Shown: positions 27,348 through 35,938, counted from the stretch's first letter. The stretch is 53,879 nucleotides of DNA from Acidobacteriota bacterium (GCA_029557535.1 JAKQII010000130.1:1-53879); one strand, 5' to 3'. The notes: generated from the letters alone by a model not told the origin. Translations and numbers: made by a program.

Positions 27348-29075
27348 GTGAAAAAAAATTCGGCACCATTTACGGTCTTCCTGACCGTAAGTCTAACGGT
27401 CTCTAGCATTTTCGGCCAGACAGGCGCGCTGAACAAAGTCAATTCGCGGCCCCTCGGCGATTCCAAGCCGGAAGCCAAGACTTCGAAGCCGGTTGCCGTG
27501 GAGGACATCGAATCGGATGTCGCGGAGGCGCTTTCGATCATCGAGGACAATCACGTCGACGGCAAGAAACTCGACTACAACGAGGTATTCAAGTCGACGA
27601 TCGACTCGATGCTCCACACACTCGATCCCCATTCAAACTACTTCGACGCCAAGGAGTTCGAGCAGTTCCGTACCGATCAGAGCTCAAGATATTTCGGGAT
27701 CGGAGCGACGATCGGCGATCTGACCGACGCGAAAGGCAAGATCGTCGCCACGTTCATCAAAGCGACTTTCGACGGCGCACCGGCAAACCGCGCCGGCCTG
27801 CGGTACGGCGACAAGATCGTCGAGGTCAACGGCACGTCGATGCTCGGGAAGCCGTTCAGCGAAGTGCGCACATTCCTGCGCGGACCGCGCGGCACGTTGG
27901 CTAAACTCGTCATAGAGCGATACGGAACCGGCAAACGCGAATCCGTCGAGATCATCCGCGACGCCGTATCACAGCCGTCGATCTCGGAAGCCTACATGCT
28001 TCGGCCCGGGGTCGGCTATATCAACCTTTCAGGCGGATTCAACCAGACGACGTACAACGAGTTCAAGGAAGCGATGACGGACCTGAAATCGCGCGGCATG
28101 AAGGAACTCGTGCTCGACATCCGCAATAACGGCGGCGGTCTCGTCAATCAGGCCTACTACATCGCGAACACATTCTTGTCAAAGGGCCAGACGATCTTTA
28201 CCCAAAAAGGGCGTGTTGAAGGTTCGGCCGAATCGTATCCGTCGACGAACGTCAACCCTGACGACTCGACGCTTGTGCTGCTCGTGAATCGCAATTCCGC
28301 CTCGGCGTCCGAGATCCTTGCCGGAGCGCTTCAGGACCACGACCGGGCGTTGATCGTCGGCGAGAACACGTTCGGCAAGGGTTTGGTTCAGAATCCGTTC
28401 CAGATCGACTATGGTTCGATGCTGCTGCTGACGATCGCGAAGTACGAAACGCCGTCCGGCAGGCTGATACAGCGCGACTACTCGGATGGCAATCTCTACA
28501 ATTACTACACGAAGGGCGGAACCTATCGCGACGAGACGTCGAAGGAAACACCGCGGACCGAGGAACGGAAGACGGATTCGGGCCGGCTCGTTTACGGCGG
28601 CGGCGGGATTCGTCCTGACGAGGAAGTCAAGGTCAAGACAATCTCGGACGAAAGCTATCGGTCACAGCAAAAGCTGCTCAACCCGCTGCTTCTTTTTTGC
28701 TTTGAACTGGCGTACGGCAAGGTCCCGGGATTCGAATCCTACAAGGTCGACAAACCGATCAAGTATGACTACGACATCACCGGCAAGGATTTTGCCGTCA
28801 CCGATGCGCTGTTCCAGTCGTTCAAGAGGTTCGCTTACGAGCGTTACCGGGTCGCGCCTGCCGTGATCGACCGCGAACGCGAGTTTTGCGAACGGACCAT
28901 CCGTTCGGAACTGGTTACGGCGGCGTACGGTTCGACGACGTCGTTTCAGGTATTCAACGAGTTTGACAATCAGTTGCTGCGGGCCATCGAACTGATGCCT
29001 CGGGCCAAACAGCTGGCGCTCGAAGGCAAACGTGCCAATGAGAAAAAACAGGGTTCGCTTACACCGGACGAGTAA
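27348..29075 (+). CDS. Secreted S41 C-terminal processing peptidase with PDZ domain
   Basis: 575 residues from a GTG at 27348, preceded by AGGGAGAG. This start yields a clean signal peptide (VKKNSAPFTVFLTVSLTVSS, cut near IFGQ), whereas the longer frame from 27108 overlaps the oppD start. A helical N-domain is followed by a PDZ domain (about 110-200) and the S41 catalytic core with LDIRNNGGGLVNQAYYIA. The catalytic Ser is in NSASASEILAGAL (near 317) and the Lys in ENTFGKGLVQ (near 342). A C-terminal helical domain rich in Tyr, Phe and Arg follows. It likely degrades or processes cell-envelope proteins. It is the first of four peptidase genes across 27-35 kb. Confidence 0.93.
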   Translation: MKKNSAPFTVFLTVSLTVSSIFGQTGALNKVNSRPLGDSKPEAKTSKPVAVEDIESDVAEALSIIEDNHVDGKKLDYNEVFKSTIDSMLHTLDPHSNYFDAKEFEQFRTDQSSRYFGIGATIGDLTDAKGKIVATFIKATFDGAPANRAGLRYGDKIVEVNGTSMLGKPFSEVRTFLRGPRGTLAKLVIERYGTGKRESVEIIRDAVSQPSISEAYMLRPGVGYINLSGGFNQTTYNEFKEAMTDLKSRGMKELVLDIRNNGGGLVNQAYYIANTFLSKGQTIFTQKGRVEGSAESYPSTNVNPDDSTLVLLVNRNSASASEILAGALQDHDRALIVGENTFGKGLVQNPFQIDYGSMLLLTIAKYETPSGRLIQRDYSDGNLYNYYTKGGTYRDETSKETPRTEERKTDSGRLVYGGGGIRPDEEVKVKTISDESYRSQQKLLNPLLLFCFELAYGKVPGFESYKVDKPIKYDYDITGKDFAVTDALFQSFKRFAYERYRVAPAVIDREREFCERTIRSELVTAAYGSTTSFQVFNEFDNQLLRAIELMPRAKQLALEGKRANEKKQGSLTPDE

Positions 29076-29154
29076 TCCGGGATCGCGGCGGAAAAGCGGA
29101 GAGGCGTTCGGAGGTTCCGGACGCCTCTTTCATTCGGTTCACGCTTTTTTTATC

Positions 29155-29400
29155 CCAGATTACGCGTTGAAGATCTTTGACCGCGAAATACGCGACAAGC
29201 GCGAAAGCCGCGCCGGATGTCGGTCGCTGCACAAAAGCGTTACCCGCTGCCATTCCGGATCACAAGTATTGCAAAGAAGCGGTTTACGGTCGCAAGCGAT
29301 CAAAACATCGAACATCCGACCGAGGTCTTGAAGGAAGGTCATTTTTCGCGTGTTTAGCGTGTTTCGCTGGAAGCAAATCCTATTGCGCAATCCCGGTTTA
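29155..29400 (+). repeat. Dispersed ~247-bp repeat, copy 1
   Basis: This segment aligns end to end with 47783-48030 in the same orientation, about 86% identical by my count (32 mismatches, two single-base indels). The core 29252-29309 differs from its partner by a single inserted base over 58 positions. It starts 80 bp after the S41 stop and ends inside the stop codon of the small minus-strand gene at 29398. Reading frames shift at the indels, so it is unlikely to be coding. The stretch 29076-29154 holds nothing else that I can name. Confidence 0.85.
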
Positions 29401-29565
29401 TGAGATCAGCCAGCGGATCAGATAGAAGATACCGACACCGATCCCGGCGATGACGAGAAGCAGTCCGACGATCAGTCCCGCAATGATCAATTTGAACTTG
29501 CGGTAACGGTTCTCGTCGGGCGGCGAAAGCTGGTTCTGCGGAAAATACGGGGGCGGCCTGTTCAT
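29398..29565 (-). CDS. Small single-span membrane protein (55 residues)
   Basis: Reading the minus strand from the ATG at 29565 gives a 55-residue protein: a Pro/Gln-rich cytoplasmic head (MNRPPPYFPQNQLSPPDENR), a basic stretch YRKFK, one long hydrophobic helix (LIIAGLIVGLLLVIAGIGVG and IFYLI) and RWLIS at the end. The charge pattern suggests Nin-Cout topology. No clear Shine-Dalgarno sequence precedes it. Function is unknown. Its stop codon is the last base triplet of repeat copy 1. It is transcribed away from the M28 gene region and toward S41. Confidence 0.65.
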   Translation of the reverse strand: MNRPPPYFPQNQLSPPDENRYRKFKLIIAGLIVGLLLVIAGIGVGIFYLIRWLIS

Positions 29566-29698
29566 GAGAATAACTTAGCAAACGCGGCGGCGATTGGCGA
29601 GTGCGTACTGCAGAACCCCAAACGCCGTAACCGGGCGAGCGATCGCCGCACTGCTGAACTCCGCAATCCGAATTCCCAAATTCCAAATCCCAATGCAA

Positions 29699-31117
29699 TC
29701 ACCGTGGCAGCGGCGTGTCGAGATCGGCGATCCCGTAGGCAAGCACCGCCATTACCGAGCAATTTTCGGCAAGTTCTTTCGGATCGACCTTGTCGAACGT
29801 GTCCGCCGCCGTGTGGTGGTAATTGAAGTATGTCCGGGTGTCGAACCATGGTCCGAACGACGGAACGCCAAGGCTCGTCAATGTGCTGATATCGGAACTC
29901 GCGTTCGGCTGGCGGTCGATCAGGCCCGATCCCTGAGAGGCCAGGATCTTTGCCAGCGGCGTGAGAAACGGCATCGCCTCGTCCTTTCCGGAGAAGATGA
30001 ACCCGATCGGATGGCTCGCCCCGAGATCGCCCTCGATCGCCGCGATGTGCTTCGACGCGTCCGCCTCTTTCGCGTACGTCGTTGCCCCGACGAAACCGTT
30101 CTCCTCGTTCATGAAAGCGACGACTCGGATCGTGCGCTTTGGCCGCAGTTTGAGCTGCTTCAAGACGTACGGAACCTGCATCGCCATCGCCACGCCAACG
30201 GCGTCGTCGAGCGCCCCCTGACCGAGATCCCAGGAATCAAGATGACCGCCAACAACAACGATCTCGTCCGGCTTCTCGGTTCCTTTGTAATCGGCGAGCA
30301 CGTTGTAGCTGGTTGTATCGGGCAGTTGACGCGGCGTCAGTATCAGCTTCATCCGGACCTTCCCCGCTGAAGCGAGCCTGGCGATCGTTTCAGCGTCCTC
30401 ATACGGGACCGCGGCGGCCGGGATCTTCGTCACGCCGTCCACGTAGCGCGTCGCGCCGGTATGCGCGAGCCGGTTTTGCGAGCCGCCGGCAGAGCGGACG
30501 AGAACCGCCACAGCACCGAGTTTCGCCGCCGCGACCGGGCCGCCGCCCCGATACGCGGCCACTTGACCGTAGGCTGCGCCGGCCTCGTTTCGCGCCGCTA
30601 ATCCGCGGTCGAATTTCACGTTGAAAAGAACGATCTTGCCCTCGACTTCTTTTCGGCCGAGTCTTTCGAGCTCCTCAAAACCGCTGACGACGACAACGTC
30701 GGCGATCAATCCGAAGTCGGGCGTCGCGACGCTGCCGCCGAGCGCCGTCAGTACGACTTTCTGTGTCGTCCCCGCAGCCATGCCGTCAAATTCGACAAGT
30801 TCGCCGGTTTCCGCGCCGCGTACCCAATGCGGAACCAAGAGTTTCTGCAGAGTCACGGTCAGTCCGAGCTTTCGCATCTCGGCGGCGACATACTCAACCG
30901 CCCGATCGGCCTGCGCGGATCCGGAAAGTCGCGGACCGATGTTGTTTGTGAGATACGCGGTCTGCTTGTACGCGTAATCGCTGTCGAGCGATGCACGCTG
31001 GATGCTTTTGAGATCAGCAAGCGCCGCCTCTGAGTAGATCGACGGTGACGGCGTGTTCTGCTGACCGACCACCGGAAATGCGATTAGAATCAAAACAATA
31101 AGACTTCGGATTTTCAT
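29699..31117 (-). CDS. Secreted M28-family zinc metallopeptidase
   Basis: 472 residues from ATG 31117, which provides a signal peptide (MKIRSLIVLILIAFPVVGQQ). Upstream in-frame codons encode no signal and are omitted. An inserted PA-type domain lies in the middle (about 120-250, VVVSGFEELERLGRKEVEGK). The M28 metal site is complete: His in VVGGHLDSWDLG, Asp in GALDDAVG, Glu-Glu in MNEENG, Asp in EGDLGA and His in NYHHTAADT. It is predicted to be an exported aminopeptidase or carboxypeptidase acting on peptides outside the cytoplasm. It is divergent from the S9 peptidase, with 127 bp between the two start codons. Confidence 0.93.
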   Translation of the reverse strand: MKIRSLIVLILIAFPVVGQQNTPSPSIYSEAALADLKSIQRASLDSDYAYKQTAYLTNNIGPRLSGSAQADRAVEYVAAEMRKLGLTVTLQKLLVPHWVRGAETGELVEFDGMAAGTTQKVVLTALGGSVATPDFGLIADVVVVSGFEELERLGRKEVEGKIVLFNVKFDRGLAARNEAGAAYGQVAAYRGGGPVAAAKLGAVAVLVRSAGGSQNRLAHTGATRYVDGVTKIPAAAVPYEDAETIARLASAGKVRMKLILTPRQLPDTTSYNVLADYKGTEKPDEIVVVGGHLDSWDLGQGALDDAVGVAMAMQVPYVLKQLKLRPKRTIRVVAFMNEENGFVGATTYAKEADASKHIAAIEGDLGASHPIGFIFSGKDEAMPFLTPLAKILASQGSGLIDRQPNASSDISTLTSLGVPSFGPWFDTRTYFNYHHTAADTFDKVDPKELAENCSVMAVLAYGIADLDTPLPR

Positions 31118-31244
31118 GGGTGAAATAATAGCCGACCGCGGGGCTTGATCCAAAATCCCGACGGACGTTCGAGTTCGCGAACCGCGCCTCGCTTGTGAGA
31201 TAATCCTTGCTGTAATTTCTATTCCATCCTCGAGGCGATTCACT

Positions 31245-33302
31245 ATGAGAAGACTACCGGTAATTTTCTGCATCGTAATGGTTTGCGCCGTTGCGGCCCT
31301 GGCCCAGACGTTCGATTTCGACGTCATGCTCAAACAAAGGCGCGTCGGCGATCCGCAGCTTTCGCCCGACGGCCGGACCGTGGCATTCACGATCGGCGAC
31401 GTCGACAAGGCCGCAAACAGGTCGCTGACCCATATTTACACGGTTTCGATCGACGGCGGGACGCCGCGTCAGATCACGAAGGGCGATAAGTCAAGTTCGT
31501 CGCCGCGCTGGTCGCCCGACGGCAGGAAGATCGCGTTCGTCACCGGCGGACAGATCTGGACGATGGACGCGGACGGCGACGACAAGAAGCAGATCACGAA
31601 GATCTCGACCGGCGCGGGCGGGCCCGTCTGGTCGCCCGACGGAAAATGGATCGCGTTCTCTTCGGAAGTCTACCCGGAATGCGCCGACGACGCCTGTAAC
31701 AAAGCGGAGGACGAGCGGGTCGGGAACAGCAAAGTCAAAGCGATCGTCACGGACCGTCTCCTTTACCGTCACTGGGTCGAATGGCGCGACCGCAAACGGA
31801 CGCACGTCTTTGTCATCGCCAGCAATGGCGGGACTTTTGAGGACTTGACGCCCGGCGACTTCGACTCGCCGCCGTACGCCGCTTCGACCGGCTCCGATTA
31901 CGCCTTTTCGCCGGACTCGCGGCAGATAGCGGTGCTCCGAAATCCGGACAGGATCGAGGCTATTTCGACGAACTCCGATGTTTATTTGGTCGGATTGCCG
32001 GCGGCCGCCGGCAAATCGGCGAAAACCCAGTGGGCGAACGGCGACGTCAAGAACATCACCGCGACGAATCGCGGCTACGATGTTTCGCCGATGTACACGC
32101 CGGACGGCAAATATATCCTGTTCCGCTCCCAGGCGCGCGAAGGGTTCGAAGCCGACCGGTGGCGGATCATGCGTTACGACCGCAGCTCCGGAGAAACACG
32201 CGAGCTGACGATCGGATTCGATCAGCAGGCGGACGACGTTGTGTTGTCGACCGACGGCGCAACGGTTTATTTCACCGCCAACACGCGCGGCCGGCAGCCT
32301 GTCTACAGCGTTCCGCTCGAGCCGAACTTTAGACTTCGGATCGCGACTCACGTGCGGCAGGTTCGCGACGACGGATATTTCGGCGGCCTTTCCGTCAATG
32401 GCAACGGACGCTTCGTCGCGTTGATGAGTTCAATGACGAAGCCGGCCGAAATATACAGCTTCGGCGCGGATGGCGAGGTCAAGAACCTCAGTAACGCGAA
32501 CCGCGATCTCGGGCTGATGAAGGCGGAATCGACGGAGTGGCGCGGCGCCTTGAACGCGAAGATCCAGGGGTGGATCGTCAAGCCGATGGATTTCGATCCG
32601 TCGAAGAGATACCCGATGATCGTTCTCATCCACGGCGGCCCGCAAGGCGCCTGGAACGACAACTGGGGATATCGCTGGAACCCGCAGATATGGGCGAACT
32701 CCGGATACGTCATCTTCATGCCGAATCCGCGCGGATCGACAGGCTTCGGACAGAAATTCGTCGACGACATCTCGGGCGACTGGGGCGGCAAAGCCTACAT
32801 CGACATCATGAACGGCGTCGCCGAAATGACGAAGAGACCTTACGTCGACAAGAACCGGATCGGCGCCGCCGGCGCGAGCTACGGCGGGTACATGGTCGAT
32901 TGGATCCTCGGCCACAACAAGGATCCGAGGTTTCAGTTCAAGGCGTTCTTGTCGCATGCCGGCGTCTACAATCTCGAGAGCATGGCCGGCGCGACCGAAG
33001 AACTCTGGTTCGTGAATTGGGAGTTCAAGGGAATGCCGTGGCAGAACCGGGTCAATTACGATCGCTGGTCGCCGCATCGGTTCGCGGCGAACTTCAGCAC
33101 GCCAACCCTCGTTACCGCCGGTGAACTCGATTATCGCGTCCCGGTCGATCAGTCGTATCAATTGTTCACGGCATTGCAGCTGAACAAGGTTCCCTCAAAA
33201 TTGATGGTGTTTCCGGACGAAGGTCACTGGATCCTGAAGCCGCAAAACTCCGAATTCTGGCATAAGAACGTGCTCGCGTGGTTTCGGGAGCATCTGAAGT
33301 AA
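31245..33302 (+). CDS. Secreted S9-family prolyl oligopeptidase-like peptidase
   Basis: 685 residues with a signal peptide (LPVIFCIVMVCAVAALAQ). The N-terminal half is a TolB/PD40-type beta-propeller with repeats such as PQLSPDGRTVAFTIG, PRWSPDGRKIAFVTGG and PVWSPDGKWIAFSS. The C-terminal alpha/beta-hydrolase has the nucleophile serine in GAAGASYGGYMVDW (near 542), the acid in TAGELDYRVPVDQS (near 626) and the histidine in FPDEGHWI (near 659). This is the acylaminoacyl-peptidase/DPP-IV-like branch. It likely cleaves short peptides in the periplasm or outside the cell. It is followed after 67 bp by the M1 peptidase. Confidence 0.95.
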   Translation: MRRLPVIFCIVMVCAVAALAQTFDFDVMLKQRRVGDPQLSPDGRTVAFTIGDVDKAANRSLTHIYTVSIDGGTPRQITKGDKSSSSPRWSPDGRKIAFVTGGQIWTMDADGDDKKQITKISTGAGGPVWSPDGKWIAFSSEVYPECADDACNKAEDERVGNSKVKAIVTDRLLYRHWVEWRDRKRTHVFVIASNGGTFEDLTPGDFDSPPYAASTGSDYAFSPDSRQIAVLRNPDRIEAISTNSDVYLVGLPAAAGKSAKTQWANGDVKNITATNRGYDVSPMYTPDGKYILFRSQAREGFEADRWRIMRYDRSSGETRELTIGFDQQADDVVLSTDGATVYFTANTRGRQPVYSVPLEPNFRLRIATHVRQVRDDGYFGGLSVNGNGRFVALMSSMTKPAEIYSFGADGEVKNLSNANRDLGLMKAESTEWRGALNAKIQGWIVKPMDFDPSKRYPMIVLIHGGPQGAWNDNWGYRWNPQIWANSGYVIFMPNPRGSTGFGQKFVDDISGDWGGKAYIDIMNGVAEMTKRPYVDKNRIGAAGASYGGYMVDWILGHNKDPRFQFKAFLSHAGVYNLESMAGATEELWFVNWEFKGMPWQNRVNYDRWSPHRFAANFSTPTLVTAGELDYRVPVDQSYQLFTALQLNKVPSKLMVFPDEGHWILKPQNSEFWHKNVLAWFREHLK

Positions 33303-33325
33303 CTGGTCATCTTGTCGTTTCCTTT

Positions 33326-33360
33326 GCGCGGCGCATACGGGTTCACTCGGTGCGCCGCGC
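33326..33360 (+). other. Strong hairpin between S9 and M1 peptidase genes
   Basis: GCGCGGCGCA (33326-33335) and TGCGCCGCGC (33351-33360) form a perfect 10-bp GC-rich stem with a 15-nt loop. There is no U tract, so it is not a typical terminator. It ends nine bases before the M1 ATG, occupying the place where a ribosome-binding site would be, and could limit translation or protect the mRNA between the two genes. Confidence 0.5.
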
Positions 33361-33369
33361 GTTCTCAAA

Positions 33370-35046
33370 ATGCGTTCCAAACCGATTCACATGATATTCA
33401 TCGGCATCGTCGCGCTGTACGCGGCATTGCCGGCCTGGGCTCAGACCTCTCCGACCGAATTCAATCGCGTCCGGACGTTCGATGCGGAGCACTATTCGAT
33501 CCGCACGAAGGTCGATCAACGGCGAAAGTCGATCGACGGCGAAACTGTCATCACACTGCGACCGCTCGCCGACGGCTTCCGCTCGCTCGAACTCGATTCG
33601 GAGGGATTGAGGTACGCCGGCGCCGAACTGCTTCCGGATCTGACTCCTCTGAAATTTCAGATCGCGCCGGGCAAGGTCATTGTGGATCTCGGCCGGTCGT
33701 TCGGCGCCGGCGACGTCGTCAACGTTCGGCTCCGGTACAGCTCGAAGCCATCGAAAGGCGTTTACTTCGTCGATCCCCGGCGCGACCCGCGGGCGGTCGC
33801 GAAGGACCCGCAGGTCTGGACGCATAACGAACCCGAACTGGCGCATTACTGGTTCCCTTCCTACGATTTCCCTGACGACAAGGCGACAAGCGAACAGTTC
33901 ATCACCGTCGAACGCGGACAGACGGTGATCGCGAACGGTGAACTCGTCAGCATCGCCGACAGCGACGGGCGGTTTCGCACGTTCCATTTCCGCATGACGC
34001 GGCCGCACTCGACGTACCTGACCTCGTTCATCGTCGGAAGATTCGAAAAGATCACTGCCGATCACAATGGCATACCGCTCTCGTTCTACTATTATCCGGG
34101 ACATGAATCGACGGCGCGCAAGGCCTTCGGACCGACCGCCGGAATGATGGCCGTTTTCGACGAAGTCACCTCAATTCCCTATCCGTTCGATAAGTACGAC
34201 CAGACGATAGTCGCTTCGTTCCCGTTCGGCGGGATGGAGAATGTCACCGCGACCACGCTCCTGGACCGCGATGTGTTTCTTGTCGAGGAACGTTTCGGCG
34301 AACAGATCGTCATTGATCTGGTTTCGCACGAATTGGCTCACTCGTGGTTCGGCAACATGGTCACATGCCGGAATTGGGCCGAACTTTGGCTGAACGAGGG
34401 ATTCGCGACGTACATGGAAGCGGTTTATCGTGAGAAACGATTCGGGAAAGCCGAGTATCTCCGCAAGATCCTTGAAGACACCGATGTCTATTTCGCGGAA
34501 TACGCGAAGTCGAAACGCAAACGCGGCGTGTTCAATCAACTGGCCCGTGCCGACGATTCGATCTTCGACGCGATCACTTACGAAAAGGCCGGCGTCGTCA
34601 TCCACATGCTCCGGAGAATGCTTGGCGACGAAGCGTTCTGGCGCGGGATCCGGACCTATCTTCGCCGGAACGCCTGGAAAAACGTCGAAACGGCCGACTT
34701 GCGTTCGGCCCTGGAGGAGGCTTCAGGACGCGACCTGAATAAGTTCTTCGGTCAATGGATCTACGGTGCACGCCATCCGATGCTTCGGTACCGCGACTCA
34801 TATGATCCGGCGACAAAGCGATACACGCTGGCGATTGAACAGGTACAGCCGGCAGATGAACTTACGCCTGAGGCGTTCGAATTCCCGCTGGTCGTCGACG
34901 TTCCGGTCAGAAGCGGACGTGTTACAAAAACATTGCAAATCGACCGTCGCTTACAGGAATTCACCTTTGACGTGCCGGAAAAGCCCGGCAATCCGATATT
35001 CGATCCCGAAAAAGACATTCCGCTGATCCAGATCCGCGAAAAATAG
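33370..35046 (+). CDS. Secreted M1-family aminopeptidase
   Basis: 558 residues with a signal peptide (MIFIGIVALYAALPAWAQ). The GAMEN-type exopeptidase motif appears as GGMEN (near 287). The zinc site HELAHSWFGN (near 319) has its third ligand in LWLNEGFATY (near 341), and a catalytic Tyr is likely in the region following AITYEKAG. It is short for M1: it contains the N-terminal beta domain and catalytic domain, then ends with a beta segment and lacks a long helical C-terminal domain. It probably trims N-terminal residues of extracytoplasmic peptides along with the S9 and M28 enzymes. A c-di-AMP riboswitch transcript points at its 3' end from the other strand. Confidence 0.94.
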   Translation: MRSKPIHMIFIGIVALYAALPAWAQTSPTEFNRVRTFDAEHYSIRTKVDQRRKSIDGETVITLRPLADGFRSLELDSEGLRYAGAELLPDLTPLKFQIAPGKVIVDLGRSFGAGDVVNVRLRYSSKPSKGVYFVDPRRDPRAVAKDPQVWTHNEPELAHYWFPSYDFPDDKATSEQFITVERGQTVIANGELVSIADSDGRFRTFHFRMTRPHSTYLTSFIVGRFEKITADHNGIPLSFYYYPGHESTARKAFGPTAGMMAVFDEVTSIPYPFDKYDQTIVASFPFGGMENVTATTLLDRDVFLVEERFGEQIVIDLVSHELAHSWFGNMVTCRNWAELWLNEGFATYMEAVYREKRFGKAEYLRKILEDTDVYFAEYAKSKRKRGVFNQLARADDSIFDAITYEKAGVVIHMLRRMLGDEAFWRGIRTYLRRNAWKNVETADLRSALEEASGRDLNKFFGQWIYGARHPMLRYRDSYDPATKRYTLAIEQVQPADELTPEAFEFPLVVDVPVRSGRVTKTLQIDRRLQEFTFDVPEKPGNPIFDPEKDIPLIQIREK

Positions 35047-35053
35047 CAAACGA

Positions 35054-35083
35054 AAAAAGTCCCGCCGAATGACGGGACTTTTT
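35054..35083. terminator. Bidirectional terminator after the M1 peptidase
   Basis: AAAAAGTCCCG (35054-35064) and CGGGACTTTTT (35073-35083) form a perfect 11-bp stem with an 8-nt loop. Both strands have a U-rich tail, so it can stop the M1 transcript on the plus strand and any riboswitch read-through on the minus strand. Confidence 0.9.
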
Positions 35084-35118
35084 CTCTTTGAGAAGACCGG
35101 ACGTCTGTTTGATTTGTT

Positions 35119-35156
35119 GAAAAAATCAAAGGCACGAAGCACTTCGAGAATCGCAC
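35119..35156 (-). terminator. Expression-platform hairpin of the c-di-AMP riboswitch
   Basis: On the minus strand GGTGCGA and TCGTGCC form a 7-bp stem (35150-35156 with 35131-35137), with an alternative inner hairpin CGAAGTGCTTCG. UUUGAUUUUUU follows (35130-35120). It lies 35 nt after the aptamer and would end the RNA at about 220 nt. Confidence 0.7.
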
Positions 35157-35190
35157 CTAAACAGGCAAATCTTTTCGTAGCTTCTTCGCC

Positions 35191-35328
35191 CACCTACGAG
35201 GTTAGCTGTCGGGCTAGGAATGAAGAAGTTTCCCCGCATTCAAGTGAATGCCTCGCCCCGTGTTCCGCAAAATGCGTAACGTTTGGTTCCCCCGCGCCGC
35301 AAAACAATAAAAACGGCTTCGGCGTCTC
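35191..35328 (-). promoter_or_regulatory. c-di-AMP (ydaO/yuaA) riboswitch aptamer
   Basis: Read on the minus strand, the conserved blocks of the ydaO aptamer occur in order. GACGCCGAAGCCG comes first, pairing with CGGC to close P2. GCGGGGGAACC and CGGGGCGAGG follow, then a hairpin GCATTC-ACTT-GAATGC, then GGGGAAACTTC, and finally CCCGACAGCTAACCTCGTAGG. The last block is the most diagnostic: the Thermoanaerobacter aptamer ends CCCGACAGCUAACUCCGG, as I recall it. CGCC at the 5' end pairs with GGTG at the 3' end as P1. A promoter lies about 20 nt upstream and a terminator hairpin 35 nt downstream. Known members sense cyclic di-AMP and usually switch off cell-wall hydrolase or potassium/osmolyte genes. 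Here no gene follows on the same strand. Confidence 0.9.
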
Positions 35329-35345
35329 AATTTTCAACAAAAGAG

Positions 35346-35375
35346 AATATAGCACCCGAATATCTGAAAAATCAA
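35346..35375 (-). promoter_or_regulatory. Promoter of the riboswitch transcript
   Basis: On the minus strand TTGATT (35375-35370), an 18-bp spacer and TATATT (35351-35346) give a near-consensus sigma-70 promoter. Transcription would start near 35338, about 10 nt before the aptamer. It lies wholly in the gap below the DUF420 stop codon. Confidence 0.75.
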
Positions 35376-35392
35376 GAGTTTATCGGATTTTT

Positions 35393-35935
35393 TTACCTCA
35401 CCGGGAAGAGGTGATAAACGAAAGCGTAGACGAACACGCCCGAGACGGCAACATAGAGCCAGATGGGGTACGCAAAGCGTACGATCCGCCGGTGCTCGTC
35501 GAACCGACCCGACGCGGCGAAATACATCGCGCGGAGTACCAGCGGCAACACGACCAGCGAGAGTCCGACGTGTGTGATCAACGTGAAGAAATACAAATAC
35601 CGGACCAAACCCTCTCCGCCGAACCTATTCGAAGGATTCGAGACATGATATGTCACGTAGCATATCAGGAACAGCCCGCCGAGACCGAATGCCAGCGTCA
35701 TCATCACCTGATGGAGCCTGATCTTCCGTAGTTTGATGAAAACCAATCCAAGAACGAGCGCGGCGGCCGTCAGGGTGTTGATCGTTCCGATCGCATGCGG
35801 GAGCCTTTTCGTCCATGAACCGAGGTCAACCTTCTGCGGAACGCCGAGGAGGATCGCGACGACCAGCGGAACGACGATCGAGATGGCATTGATCACCGCG
35901 TTTGAGTTGCGTTGGGACCGAACCGCTGTATCCAT
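35393..35935 (-). CDS. DUF420 (CtaM/YozB-like) oxidase assembly protein
   Basis: A 180-residue membrane protein with five hydrophobic segments and the DUF420 hallmarks: LPHAIGTINTLTAAALVLGL, HQVMMTLAFGLGGLFLICYV with its His, YHVSN, and THVGLSLVVLPLVLRAMYFA. The Bacillus relative CtaM is needed to make functional caa3/aa3 oxidase. Four bases separate it from the subunit III gene upstream and CtaB precedes that, so it belongs to an oxidase assembly operon. Oxidase subunits I and II are not in the window. Confidence 0.9.
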   Translation of the reverse strand: MDTAVRSQRNSNAVINAISIVVPLVVAILLGVPQKVDLGSWTKRLPHAIGTINTLTAAALVLGLVFIKLRKIRLHQVMMTLAFGLGGLFLICYVTYHVSNPSNRFGGEGLVRYLYFFTLITHVGLSLVVLPLVLRAMYFAASGRFDEHRRIVRFAYPIWLYVAVSGVFVYAFVYHLFPVR

Positions 35936-35938
35936 CGG

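Noticed and set aside
29032-29425. Coding potential in dispersed repeat copy 1 (and 47777-48085 in copy 2)
   Set aside because: Open frames exist in both copies but two single-base indels shift the frame between them, and the codon-position pattern of differences is not that of a protein.
31118-31408. Longer start for the M28 peptidase
   Set aside because: The added 97 residues overlap the divergent S9 gene and precede the signal peptide.
34951-35193. Minus-strand GTG frame directly after the riboswitch aptamer (about 80 codons)
   Set aside because: It begins within the aptamer's closing stem, reads through both terminator hairpins and then antisense to the M1 gene, and shows no conserved domain. 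I do not accept it as the riboswitch's target gene.
35069-35731. Plus-strand open frame of 220 codons over the riboswitch
   Set aside because: It overlaps the riboswitch, the promoter and part of the DUF420 gene on the opposite strand, with no domain and atypical composition.
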